In this document: piece after piece, positions 16,810-25,089 of the stretch
Layout: each line of letters opens with the position of its first letter
How positions within the stretch are numbered: position 1 is the stretch's first letter
Source of the DNA: CAZTBB01 sp964611755
Lineage (GTDB): Bacteria; Pseudomonadota; Alphaproteobacteria; Micavibrionales; Micavibrionaceae
NCBI GenBank assembly: GCA_964611755.1
Contig: CAZTBB010000004.1
Coordinates: forward strand, 1 to 64,000
Length of the DNA: 64,000 nt
Direction of reading: 5' to 3'
Translations under genes and position numbers: made by a program
Notes under the pieces: generated by a model
What the model was told of the DNA's origin: nothing
Seen by the model: only the letters and a program-made list of their open reading frames with translations
The model's database searches: none

Positions 16810-17714
16810 GCATCCCCAATCAGTTTATCGAGAACGGCCATGCGTGCCGGGATACCATTGGCGACTTGTTTTGCGTAGATGAAACGTGTCGGATCATCGG
16901 CTAATTCATCCGAGATTTGCAGGCCGCGAATAAAAGGCCCGGGATCCATGACAATGGCCGTATCTTTTGCTTTTTCGAGGCGCTCATGTGTGAGTCCATA
17001 TTCAGCGAAATAGCTGGCATCATTGATAAGCACTTTGTCCATGCGTTCTTTTTGTGGGCGTATGGTCATAATGACATCCGCATTTTTAATACCGTCTTGC
17101 AGGTTTTCAAAACGTGTAATCGAAGAGACCGGAAATTTTTCCGGCATCAGGACAGCAGGCGCAACCACATTCACCTTGGCACCCATTTTGTCCAATAAAA
17201 TCATATTAGAAGACGCCACACGGCTATGGGCAATATCGCCTATAATGGTAACCTCCAGCCCGTCTATCTTGCTAAAATGCTGGCGCATTGTCAGGGCGTC
17301 CAATAAGGCCTGTGTTGGGTGTTCACGCCAGCTATCACCCCCATTGATCACACAGCAATCCATTCTTTTGGCGACGTAGGCCGGCGCGCCATATTCACTG
17401 TGGCGGAGAACCACAGCATCGGGAGACATGGCATTTAATGTAACAATAGTGTCCCCGAATGTTTCACCTTTTTTAAGTGAACTGGTTTGAGCATTCCAAT
17501 TAATGACATGCGCGCCAAGACGTTTTGCGGCCACTTCAAAGGAGGTGAGTGTTCTGGTCGAGTTTTCAAAAAACAGGTTAAGCACAATCTTCCCAAATAA
17601 GGTTTGGTGATATGTTTCACCCGCCTGAAGGCCGGAAGCATAAAACTGCGCATGATCGAGCAGGTCATTAATCTGATCTGCATCTAGATCTTCTATGCCT
17701 AGAAGGTGTTTCAT
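16806..17714 (-). CDS. pyrB: Aspartate carbamoyltransferase catalytic subunit
   Basis: PyrB joins carbamoyl phosphate and aspartate, the committed step of pyrimidine synthesis. The 302-residue protein has the carbamoyl-phosphate loop FENSTRTLTSFEVAAKRLGA, HPTQALLDALT, and the aspartate-site block MTIRPQKERMDK. MDPGPFIRGLQISDEL near the end is typical of class II/III enzymes. In many alphaproteobacteria pyrB is followed by pyrC or a pyrC-like pseudo-dihydroorotase. Here the pyrB stop overlaps plsY directly and no such partner is present. The CoA-transferase gene ends 15 bases upstream. Confidence 0.96.
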   Translation of the reverse strand: MKHLLGIEDLDADQINDLLDHAQFYASGLQAGETYHQTLFGKIVLNLFFENSTRTLTSFEVAAKRLGAHVINWNAQTSSLKKGETFGDTIVTLNAMSPDAVVLRHSEYGAPAYVAKRMDCCVINGGDSWREHPTQALLDALTMRQHFSKIDGLEVTIIGDIAHSRVASSNMILLDKMGAKVNVVAPAVLMPEKFPVSSITRFENLQDGIKNADVIMTIRPQKERMDKVLINDASYFAEYGLTHERLEKAKDTAIVMDPGPFIRGLQISDELADDPTRFIYAKQVANGIPARMAVLDKLIGDA

Positions 17715-17729
17715 TATCAGGTCTCTTTC

Positions 17730-18956
17730 CTAAGCGTTTAGTTGAATAACTTTACTTTCATCAAGCATATTAAGCTCATTATTGTCCAGCCCCAGTATAT
17801 CCTGCAGGACAGCACGCGTGTCTTGGCCACATGCGGGAGGAGCATGATCGTAACTAACCGGTGTTTCCGAGAGTTTGAGCGGGCTACCAACAAGATCGAT
17901 CTCTTGCCCCGATGCGGGGTGCGGCATTTTAATTTGCATGTTTCGATGCTGAACCTGGTCCATTGCAAAGGTCTGGTCCATTGTGTTGACGGGGCTGCAC
18001 GGGACGTTTACTTCACGCAAACCATCTACCCAGTAAGCAACATTTTGTGTCGATATAATGTCTGCAATAACTGAAACCAATTCATCGCGATATTCAACAC
18101 GTGATGAGTTTGTCGTAAATTTGGCGTTAGCCGATAAATCATCTCTGTCCACAAAATGGCAAAAGCGGGCAAATTGATCATCATTGCCAACGGCAAGAAT
18201 AACATGGCCGTCTTGGGCTTCGAATACTTGGTAGGGAACTATTGTTGAATGGGCGTTGCCATGTCGCGGTGCTAAATTGCCCGAGGTTAAGTAATATTGT
18301 GCAATATTGACAAGCGAAGCGATTGTACAATCAACCAGTGCAACATCTATATGCTGACCATTCCCTGTCTGTGTGCGATGGTGAAGGGCGGCTAAAATTG
18401 CAATGGCTGCATTCATGCCCGTCATGACATCACTCAGGGCTACGCCAACTTTCATTGGTTCTTTGTCGGGGGCGCCCGTGCATGCCATTAACCCGCTCAA
18501 GGCTTGTGCCAGAAGGTCATATCCCGGTTCGCTCGCTAGCGGGCCTGTTTGCCCAAAACCGGTGATAGAGCAATAAATCAACTGTGGGTGTTTTGATTTG
18601 AGCGAGTTATAGTCTAGACCATATTTCTTAAGCCCGCCCGTTTTGAAATTCTCAATAATGATGTCTGAATGGGCAATCAAGTCATGAATGATCTTTTGGC
18701 CTTCCGGCGATTTAATGTCGATAGCCACAGATTTTTTATTGCGGTTTGCCGAGAGGTAATAGGCACTTTCTGTTGTATCGTTGCCGTTATGATCTTTTTG
18801 AAACGGAGGCCCCCAATACCGCGTATCATCGCCTGCGTATGGTTTTTCAATTTTTATAATCTCGGCGCCCAAATCGCCCAGCATTTGCGTACAAAAAGGG
18901 CCTGCCAAAACGCGGCTGAGATCTAAGATGCGGATATTATCAAGGGCTCTGCTCAT
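17730..18956 (-). CDS. CaiB/BaiF (class III) CoA-transferase
   Basis: Class III CoA-transferases move CoA between carboxylic acids through an aspartyl intermediate. The 408-residue sequence begins with ILDLSRVLAGPFCTQMLGDLGAE, has NRNKKSVAIDIKSPEG and IENFKTGGLKKYGLDY, and the conserved region GYDLLAQALSGLMACTG and VGVALSDVMTGM. The catalytic Asp is likely the one in SEPGYDLLAQ or VALSDVMTG by analogy. The substrates cannot be read from the sequence. Its start overlaps the prepilin peptidase stop by four bases, and pyrB follows 15 bases on, so it is one of the first genes of the long leftward operon. Confidence 0.9.
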   Translation of the reverse strand: MSRALDNIRILDLSRVLAGPFCTQMLGDLGAEIIKIEKPYAGDDTRYWGPPFQKDHNGNDTTESAYYLSANRNKKSVAIDIKSPEGQKIIHDLIAHSDIIIENFKTGGLKKYGLDYNSLKSKHPQLIYCSITGFGQTGPLASEPGYDLLAQALSGLMACTGAPDKEPMKVGVALSDVMTGMNAAIAILAALHHRTQTGNGQHIDVALVDCTIASLVNIAQYYLTSGNLAPRHGNAHSTIVPYQVFEAQDGHVILAVGNDDQFARFCHFVDRDDLSANAKFTTNSSRVEYRDELVSVIADIISTQNVAYWVDGLREVNVPCSPVNTMDQTFAMDQVQHRNMQIKMPHPASGQEIDLVGSPLKLSETPVSYDHAPPACGQDTRAVLQDILGLDNNELNMLDESKVIQLNA

Positions 18957-19465
18957 GGGATGAGTAGCTCCGGTAAGTCGTGGAATTTATATATGGCTGC
19001 AAAAACAAGGCCGAGACAAAAGCCGGGGCCCGCAGGGATGCTCAGGCGGTTTATATCGACTTTAACTTTGGCCGTCATGGCGGTTTTGATGGCAACAAAG
19101 CCGCCATGCAAAAAGCCCAGAAAGGCACCAATCGTCATTCCAATAAGAACAAATTCAGGCCCTAGCCAGATGCCGCCGGCCGCAATTAGCTTTACATCAC
19201 CTAGCCCCAAAGTGTCTTCACCATAATAATAATTGGCGCAGGCCCGTATAACATAGAGAATGCCACCCCCGATAAGGGCGCCTGTTAGCATATCGATGAC
19301 GGTGTAATAGTAAAACAATGTGGATAGATGAAAGATTAAGCCCGCAGCCGCAACGCCAAGCACAAGCTCGTTTGGCAATAATTGTACTTCCATATCAATT
19401 TTGGAGAGCAAGAAAAGCAAAATCAAAGCGCCCATAATGCTCAAGAAGGAAATGATTTCTAACAT
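18953..19465 (-). CDS. A24-family prepilin peptidase (CpaA/TadV-like)
   Basis: This 170-residue membrane aspartic protease consists only of the catalytic half of PilD-type enzymes. The first catalytic residue is D24 in KIDMEVQLLPNELV (the D-x6-P-N pattern), and the second is D91 in the GLGDVKL motif (GxGDxK). About five membrane segments are visible. There is no methyltransferase domain, as in the Tad and some type IVb systems. It diverges from the pilus-like gene cluster that begins at 19656 and very probably cleaves the two prepilins at 28005 and 28905. It is the first gene of the leftward operon, overlapping the CoA-transferase by four bases. Confidence 0.93.
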   Translation of the reverse strand: MLEIISFLSIMGALILLFLLSKIDMEVQLLPNELVLGVAAAGLIFHLSTLFYYYTVIDMLTGALIGGGILYVIRACANYYYGEDTLGLGDVKLIAAGGIWLGPEFVLIGMTIGAFLGFLHGGFVAIKTAMTAKVKVDINRLSIPAGPGFCLGLVFAAIYKFHDLPELLIP

Positions 19466-19599
19466 TCTTATTCCTGTTGGATCCTAAAATTACGTCACAC
19501 AATAAAAATAATGGTCTGTATAAGCAAGAGCTAAGAAAAGCCATGTTTTATGATTATGACTGTGTGTAAAAGATTAAAAATATAGCAGCCTTATTTGAA

Positions 19600-19617
19600 A
19601 GCCTGTAAAATCAGGCT
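19600..19617. other. Small hairpin in the divergent promoter region
   Basis: AGCCTG (19600-19605) and CAGGCT (19612-19617) form a perfect six-base inverted repeat around six bases, in the 190-base divergent gap between the prepilin peptidase and the pilus cluster. It could be an operator. I see no gene in this gap. Confidence 0.35.
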
Positions 19618-19618
19618 A

Positions 19619-19633
19619 TTAATAGCAGTGTAA
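19619..19633 (+). promoter_or_regulatory. Near-consensus CtrA box upstream of the pilus-linked response regulator
   Basis: TTAA (19619-19622), seven bases, then GTAA (19630-19633) is the same one-off variant of TTAA-N7-TTAA as that found before divK. It lies 23 bases before the start at 19656, close enough to overlap the core promoter. A chance match is possible. Confidence 0.4.
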
Positions 19634-19655
19634 GTATAAAACGTATTTAGAAGTA

Positions 19656-20036
19656 ATGTCTGAAAATCAAAAAATTCTGGTTGTCGAAGATAACGATTTT
19701 GTTCGCATGCAAATCGTCAAGATATTGCAAGAGGAGGGGTACGGCACCATAGAGGCGCAAGATGGTCAAGTGGCGCTTGATTCGATTGATTCTTCCGTCG
19801 TGATGTGTGTGGTTGATGTGCGCATGTCCCCAATGGATGGCTTTGAATTCATAAACGCGCTTCATCGTACAGAAAACCATACGCCGGTAGTTTTGGTTAC
19901 TGGTGACGATAATCCGGATCTTTTGTCCAGAGCATCTCATTTGAATGTCGCAGCGGTCTTGATGAAACCGGTTCAGCGCGATAGACTTGTAAAGATTATA
20001 TCGCGGACTCTTGCATCTAAGTCCAAAGCATCCTAA
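19656..20036 (+). CDS. Single-domain response regulator heading the pilus cluster
   Basis: The 126-residue protein is a lone receiver domain: acidic pocket E11-D12, phospho-acceptor D54 in CVVDVRMSPMDG, the Thr in VLVTGDD and the Lys in LMKPV. There is no output domain. It lies ten bases before the secretin gene, so it is the first gene of the pilus operon and may act by protein-protein contact on pilus assembly, in the manner of PilG/PilH or CpdR-type proteins. The hybrid kinase at the far end of the cluster (29671-32010) is a candidate partner because its Hpt domain could pass phosphate to it. That pairing is inference. Confidence 0.88.
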   Translation: MSENQKILVVEDNDFVRMQIVKILQEEGYGTIEAQDGQVALDSIDSSVVMCVVDVRMSPMDGFEFINALHRTENHTPVVLVTGDDNPDLLSRASHLNVAAVLMKPVQRDRLVKIISRTLASKSKAS

Positions 20037-20046
20037 GGCACATTAT

Positions 20047-21567
20047 ATGGTTGATCATACATTTTCTTATCTCTCAAAAATCGGGCTTTTCGGCCTTACC
20101 CTCGTTATGATGGTCATGCTGGTAGGGTGTGCACAGGTTGATGTTCCGGGGGCGCGCCATCTTAAGGTTCCGGCGCCAAAACAGGCTATTCAAAAGCCCG
20201 ATGGGATAAATGAGCGCCCGGATAGTGTGCTCTATCTTCCTTTGGGGGAGGATGTCTTGGTTCCCAAGGCCGAGGGTAGCGGGAGCCTTCCTGATGAGAT
20301 TGTCGGTCCGTTTGAGCTTCGCTCGGAAACTCTGGCTGGTGCTTTGCAACTGATACTAGCTGATTATGAAGTTCCACTGGCTTTTGAGACGGAAGAGGGG
20401 TTGTCCCGCACAATTACAGTGGCAAATTTACGCGGCCCGTTGGGCAATGTTGTTGAAAAAATATGCGGGCTTGCTGATCTGTATTGCTCGTTTGAGGATG
20501 GTCTTCTGGTTGTAAAAGAGCGGCAAACATTTTCCGTTACTATACCACCAATTGGTGCAGATGATGGTATCCTTGAGGGGGTTGCTGCCGGGCTTGCCGC
20601 TATTTTGAATGGCGAGCAGGATCCTGTTATTGATGAGGGGACCCGCACGATTATATATGAGGCAAGCAGTCGAACATCACGTATGGCTGAGCGTTATTTC
20701 CAGAGGTTGCGTGCAAACACGGCGCTAATCATTTTTGAGGTTTATATTTGGGAAGTGACGTTGAATTCCGAAAATTCAACGGGGATTGATTGGGAAAATA
20801 TTGATGTGATTGCTGATTTTACAACTGGAATTTCTATTCCGGGTGGTTCAACCGCTCTTAACCCGATTAGTATTGGCTTACCCACAACCGGCGGTGTTGC
20901 ATTTGACGGAGATGATGTTTTGGAATTCATATCCACATATGGCGCTGTGAAAACAATTTCACAGCCGCAGATTACCGTTTTGTCCGGTGCTGAATCCACA
21001 TTGCGTGCGGCGGATACCTCAAACTTTGTATCTTCTGTGACTCGCTCTATAGAGGATGGCGAGACAACGGTCTCTACAGAAACCGATTCTGTTGATACGG
21101 GCTTTACGCTTACGGTTTCCAGTGATTGGGATAATGCGACAGTCTATTCCACCATTGAGCTGGAGCTTCAGGAGTTGCGCGGGTTTGTAGACTTTAGTGC
21201 TGAGGGGACGGAGATTAGCTTGCCTGAGACAACCGAAAGGGAGTTGTCGACTCAGGTGCGTATCAGGCCTGGGGACTCATTGCTGATTGCCGGTCTTGTC
21301 CGTGAAAATGATGAGTATGATTCGTCGGGAGCAGGCTTTATGGAGCCGTTTTTGCCAACTTCAAGGACGGCCAATACTTCAAATACCGAGCTTGTGGTTT
21401 TGATGCGTCCGCGTGTTGTTGTTTATACGGACGATCCTCAGGAAAAAAAGCGCATCTATGAGCGCCGTGAGAAGAAGCTTCAGGGCAAGTCTGAGCAAGA
21501 GTCTTTGAAGATCGAAGCGTTCCCGATAGGGACGGTCTCTCCGGATATGCTGGACCCAAGTATGTAA
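20047..21567 (+). CDS. Outer-membrane secretin lipoprotein (PilN/BfpB-like, type IVb pilus)
   Basis: This protein should form the outer-membrane ring through which the pilus passes. The frame opens at 20011, but ATG 20047 behind AAGG gives a lipoprotein signal with lipobox LVGC (Cys28). N-domains follow (about 90-230; LAGALQLILADYEVPLAFE is a secretin N0/STN-like pattern). The C-terminal secretin domain (about 230-480) ends with the signature STQVRIRPGDSLLIAGLV and TELVVLMRPRVVVYTDD. A charged tail follows. At 506 residues it is of normal size for R64 PilN/BfpB-type secretins. It needs no separate pilotin because it is itself lipidated. Confidence 0.88.
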   Translation: MVDHTFSYLSKIGLFGLTLVMMVMLVGCAQVDVPGARHLKVPAPKQAIQKPDGINERPDSVLYLPLGEDVLVPKAEGSGSLPDEIVGPFELRSETLAGALQLILADYEVPLAFETEEGLSRTITVANLRGPLGNVVEKICGLADLYCSFEDGLLVVKERQTFSVTIPPIGADDGILEGVAAGLAAILNGEQDPVIDEGTRTIIYEASSRTSRMAERYFQRLRANTALIIFEVYIWEVTLNSENSTGIDWENIDVIADFTTGISIPGGSTALNPISIGLPTTGGVAFDGDDVLEFISTYGAVKTISQPQITVLSGAESTLRAADTSNFVSSVTRSIEDGETTVSTETDSVDTGFTLTVSSDWDNATVYSTIELELQELRGFVDFSAEGTEISLPETTERELSTQVRIRPGDSLLIAGLVRENDEYDSSGAGFMEPFLPTSRTANTSNTELVVLMRPRVVVYTDDPQEKKRIYERREKKLQGKSEQESLKIEAFPIGTVSPDMLDPSM

Positions 21568-21688
21568 GTGCCTTCCCTGGGGCTGGGGATTTCTTTTTAC
21601 TTAAGTGATTCTCTTTGTATTTTTTTTCTGTTATCATAAAGGCTATGCGTGCTTTTCCACGTTTAAATCAAAATAAAAGTCTTATGCA

Positions 21689-23302
21689 ATGCGTGCGCGT
21701 TTTCTTTTTGCTCTACTCGGAGCGTTTTTAATTTTTGTCTTTTCTGATTCTGCAAATGCTCAGTTTGATGCGTTTGGTGATCCTGGTGCTGCGCCTGTGG
21801 TTTCGGGCGGCTCTGGTGCTTTTATTCCTGTTGAGGAATCTGTCACGGGCGGTGTTGTTCCGATTGGTGCAACGGCGCAGGTCGTTGTGCGTTTTCGGAA
21901 TGAAACGGCCAAAGAGGTTGAGACGGGACAGATTCGTCTCTACCCATCATCCACGGTTTCTGCGGATGTAACGTTGAATCAGTGTGAGGAGACACCGCTT
22001 CCGGCGGGTGCAGAGTGTGCTATTGCCTTGGGTGTAAAGGGGCTGCAGGCCGGTGCGTGGCGCGTTGAGGTGTTGATGTCGCATACGGGACGCTCGCGCT
22101 TGGTGACGGCAAATATCTCTGGTTCTGTTGAGTCGAGTGGTGATGGTGCAGACCGTTTGAGTAGTGATATCGAGGCAACGCCGGAGGCGCTTGATTTTGG
22201 AACGCTCAGTGATGTGCAGCGTTTGGTGCAGCCAATTGTCTTTAGAAATGTAACTTCGAATAAAATTGATATTGAAGAGGTTTATCTGGATGTGAGCGAT
22301 CAGTCCGGCTTTGAGTTGAGCGAGGATTGTCTCTCGCTGGAGCCGGGGCAGGCCTGTGTAATGACGGTGAGGTGGTCACCTAAGTTGAGTGGTCCTTCTT
22401 CCGGGGTTTTGGTGCTGGAGCATTCTGGCCCTGCCGGTTTGGTGAGTGTTCAGTTGTCTGGTCAGTATAATCCGGGCGATGTGGAGCAGGCTGATGTCTT
22501 TCCGCAGGCTGTGCCGGGGAAGGGGCTTTTGATTGCCTCTCAGACTGAGGTGGATTTTGGTAATGATATTTCTACGCAATCAACTATCACGGTCTCTCTC
22601 GTGAATGCTGGTGATGCGGATTTGACCATACGGGATATTACAATTACGGGCTCTGATAATGGTCTGGAATTTAAGGGTGAAGGGTGCCGCGAAAATCTGG
22701 TCTTGGAGCCTATAGAGGCGTGTCCTTTGACGGTTGAGTGGTCGCCGACAAGGGAGGGTGCCTTGTTGGATGATATTCAGGTTTTGCATGATGGTGCGCG
22801 TGGTGTTCTTGTGCTTCCTGTGCGCGGTGAGGCTGACGGTGCCGTCAGTAAGGATAGTGGTGCTGTTCTCTTGAGTGGTCGCACTTTGCCGCTTCCGGGC
22901 GGGGAGCGCACTGTTCCAACACGTATTATTGATTCGTCTTCAGATAATCCTGCGGGGGCGGGTGATGCGGAAGGTGCTGGCTCGAGACGCTCATCCGGGT
23001 CATCTGGCGTTGGTTTGTCTTCTATTGCCAATCCGGCGCGTGTGTTGGATGGGTTGCGCATAACGTCATTTTCACCAAGGCGTGCGATTGTGGCGGGTCC
23101 GAGTGGTAGCCGCATTGTCTTTGATGATGAAGAGATTGTAATCGGCGGGGTGCCGTGGATGGTTAATATTCAAAGGAATGGAATTGAATTCGATTATGCC
23201 GATCAAAAAGTTCTGCTCTTATTCGATCGATCTTTATCGTCATCGGGAAGCTCGGGCTCATCGGGATCATCCAGCGGTGGAAGTTCTTCTGATTCGGAAT
23301 AG
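21689..23302 (+). CDS. Secreted Ig-like repeat protein with a PilP-like C-terminal domain
   Basis: A signal peptide (about 1-24, ending SANA) is followed by three Ig-like modules of the HYDIN/choice-of-anchor-D kind (about 50-148, 160-260, 280-382). Each module carries one closely spaced Cys pair (C99/C110, C214/C223, C333/C345), and the second and third contain the repeated V-x-W-S-P motif. A Ser/Gly linker leads to a C-terminal region (about 450-515; PSGSRIVFDDEEIVIGGVPW and GIEFDYADQKVLLLF) that resembles small PilP/GspC-like domains that bind secretins. A Ser/Gly-rich tail ends the protein. It occupies the place held by pilO-pilP in R64-type operons. Role inferred: periplasmic collar between secretin and inner-membrane parts. 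Confidence 0.7.
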   Translation: MRARFLFALLGAFLIFVFSDSANAQFDAFGDPGAAPVVSGGSGAFIPVEESVTGGVVPIGATAQVVVRFRNETAKEVETGQIRLYPSSTVSADVTLNQCEETPLPAGAECAIALGVKGLQAGAWRVEVLMSHTGRSRLVTANISGSVESSGDGADRLSSDIEATPEALDFGTLSDVQRLVQPIVFRNVTSNKIDIEEVYLDVSDQSGFELSEDCLSLEPGQACVMTVRWSPKLSGPSSGVLVLEHSGPAGLVSVQLSGQYNPGDVEQADVFPQAVPGKGLLIASQTEVDFGNDISTQSTITVSLVNAGDADLTIRDITITGSDNGLEFKGEGCRENLVLEPIEACPLTVEWSPTREGALLDDIQVLHDGARGVLVLPVRGEADGAVSKDSGAVLLSGRTLPLPGGERTVPTRIIDSSSDNPAGAGDAEGAGSRRSSGSSGVGLSSIANPARVLDGLRITSFSPRRAIVAGPSGSRIVFDDEEIVIGGVPWMVNIQRNGIEFDYADQKVLLLFDRSLSSSGSSGSSGSSSGGSSSDSE

Positions 23303-23311
23303 GTTAATATT

Positions 23312-25078
23312 ATGAGTGACGATATTCCTATAGATGGCCAGCCAGACGAAAATAGCAAAGATATAAAGAAAGAAGCTGCTACCTCTCTTAAAGAGCGCCG
23401 TAAGGATGCAAAAATGGAGGGGCGTGAACGTTACCTTGATATGGTGCAGCGCGAGCGTGCACTTATGCTTGATTATGGTGTTGCCAGATCAACAGAGCAG
23501 TTGCTCGAGATGGCGGGGGCGGCGGTTCGCTCGGATGACACCGATGATGCAATTAAGGATAACGCAACCGGAGATATGCTGCGTGCTGTCTTGCCGGTTC
23601 AGTCTTGGCTGCCCCTTAGTATTCATCTGATAGGCCTGCGCGATGGGGTGCTAAAGGTTGCTCCTTTATATGATTTGAATGATCGTCAAATTGAGGCGTT
23701 GATATCAACGGCAAACCGAAGTGGCCTGCATGTCACGGAAGTTGATATTGAAATGTGGGACCGAAAAGAGCTTATTGATACGCTTCGTTCCGTTCATGAC
23801 TTGTCTGCCGATAGGTGCGAAAAAACATTAGCAACATGGCTAATGGATACGGATAACGGTCTTCTTTTGAACCAGTTCCAGCGCGATATGTTGGCAGAAG
23901 CACTGCAAATGAGAGCTTCAGACATCCACTTGTTGCAGGATAACTCAACGGAAACACCAAACTGGATACATTATCGTATTGATGGGGATATGGTTCCCAT
24001 GCATTTGTTGCCATATGATGCCATGGCTCGATTGACAACGCTTTTGAAAAGGGATGCTGGTCTTAACTTTGGTGATAGGACGACGCCAAAGGATGGGCGT
24101 TTCGGGTTTACATGGCAAGGCCGTGCCATTGATGTGCGTGTGGCCGCCGGTCCACATGCGCAAGATGGTGAGAAAATTACAATGCGTTTGCTGGATAGAG
24201 CATCATTGAAGCCATTTGATGAATTGTTTTCCCGGCATGAGGATGTTGGTGATTATCTTGCGAAGCTGTTATCACCCGAAATTAAGGGGGGCGGTGGTTT
24301 GATTTTGCTCTCCGGGCCAACGGGGTCTGGTAAAACGACAACACTCTATGCTTGTGTTCAGCAAATTGATCGCCGTCGGCGCCATGTTTTAACAATTGAA
24401 GATCCGATTGAATATGAATTGCGTTATGCAACGCAATGGCAGGTTCGGCCTGATATGAAGGGCGGTTCATTCGCTGATCTGATTCGTGCGGCTATGCGTC
24501 ATGATCCGGATTATATCATTATCGGGGAGATGCGAGATGCCGATACCGTGGAAACCTCGCTCAGGGCTGCAGAATCAGGGCACACGGTGATTTCTACAAT
24601 TCACGCGGATACGGCCTTGCAGACATTTGAGCGCCTGCGCTCATTGATGCCTTCAGAGCGCGAGAGGTCATCAACATTTACCTTGTCACAGCAGGTGCGG
24701 GCCATTTTGAACCAGCGCTTGATCAGAACGTTATGTTTGGGGTGTGCGCATCATGTGCAGGCCCATGAAATTTTAAAAGATCACGAGATGCAGGTTTTTG
24801 GAATCCAGCCGGATCAAAAGCTGAGAAAGCATAACACAAGCGGTTGTGATTTATGTGGTCGAACCGGAATTTCTGGGCGAACACTGCTTTTGGATGCGCT
24901 CTTGATCACCAAGGGGGCTTCGGATCGTAATGATATTTACGAAAGCTTAATCGGAAACGTTAATAATGTATTAGGACAAGATGGTGTTGTCGTTCACACG
25001 CGTCGTGATGGCCTTATTGACCTGGTGCTCAGCGGTCTTGTCGATCCGAAGGCGGCGCTATCTTATATTGATGATTAA
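23312..25078 (+). CDS. GspE/PilQ-type pilus assembly ATPase
   Basis: This is the hexameric ATPase that powers pilin extrusion. A charged N-terminal domain (1-170) precedes the GspE core: Walker A GPTGSGKTT (K341), Asp box TIEDPIEY, Walker B YIIIGEMRD (401-409) and His box VISTIHAD. It ends with a zinc-ribbon-like pair LCLGC and CDLCGRTG, as in GspE/PilB. At 588 residues it is of typical length. No separate PilT retraction ATPase is seen in the window. It begins nine bases after the Ig-repeat gene and is followed 11 bases later by the platform protein, so it is in the same operon. Confidence 0.93.
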   Translation: MSDDIPIDGQPDENSKDIKKEAATSLKERRKDAKMEGRERYLDMVQRERALMLDYGVARSTEQLLEMAGAAVRSDDTDDAIKDNATGDMLRAVLPVQSWLPLSIHLIGLRDGVLKVAPLYDLNDRQIEALISTANRSGLHVTEVDIEMWDRKELIDTLRSVHDLSADRCEKTLATWLMDTDNGLLLNQFQRDMLAEALQMRASDIHLLQDNSTETPNWIHYRIDGDMVPMHLLPYDAMARLTTLLKRDAGLNFGDRTTPKDGRFGFTWQGRAIDVRVAAGPHAQDGEKITMRLLDRASLKPFDELFSRHEDVGDYLAKLLSPEIKGGGGLILLSGPTGSGKTTTLYACVQQIDRRRRHVLTIEDPIEYELRYATQWQVRPDMKGGSFADLIRAAMRHDPDYIIIGEMRDADTVETSLRAAESGHTVISTIHADTALQTFERLRSLMPSERERSSTFTLSQQVRAILNQRLIRTLCLGCAHHVQAHEILKDHEMQVFGIQPDQKLRKHNTSGCDLCGRTGISGRTLLLDALLITKGASDRNDIYESLIGNVNNVLGQDGVVVHTRRDGLIDLVLSGLVDPKAALSYIDD

Positions 25079-25089
25079 AAAAGGAATGA

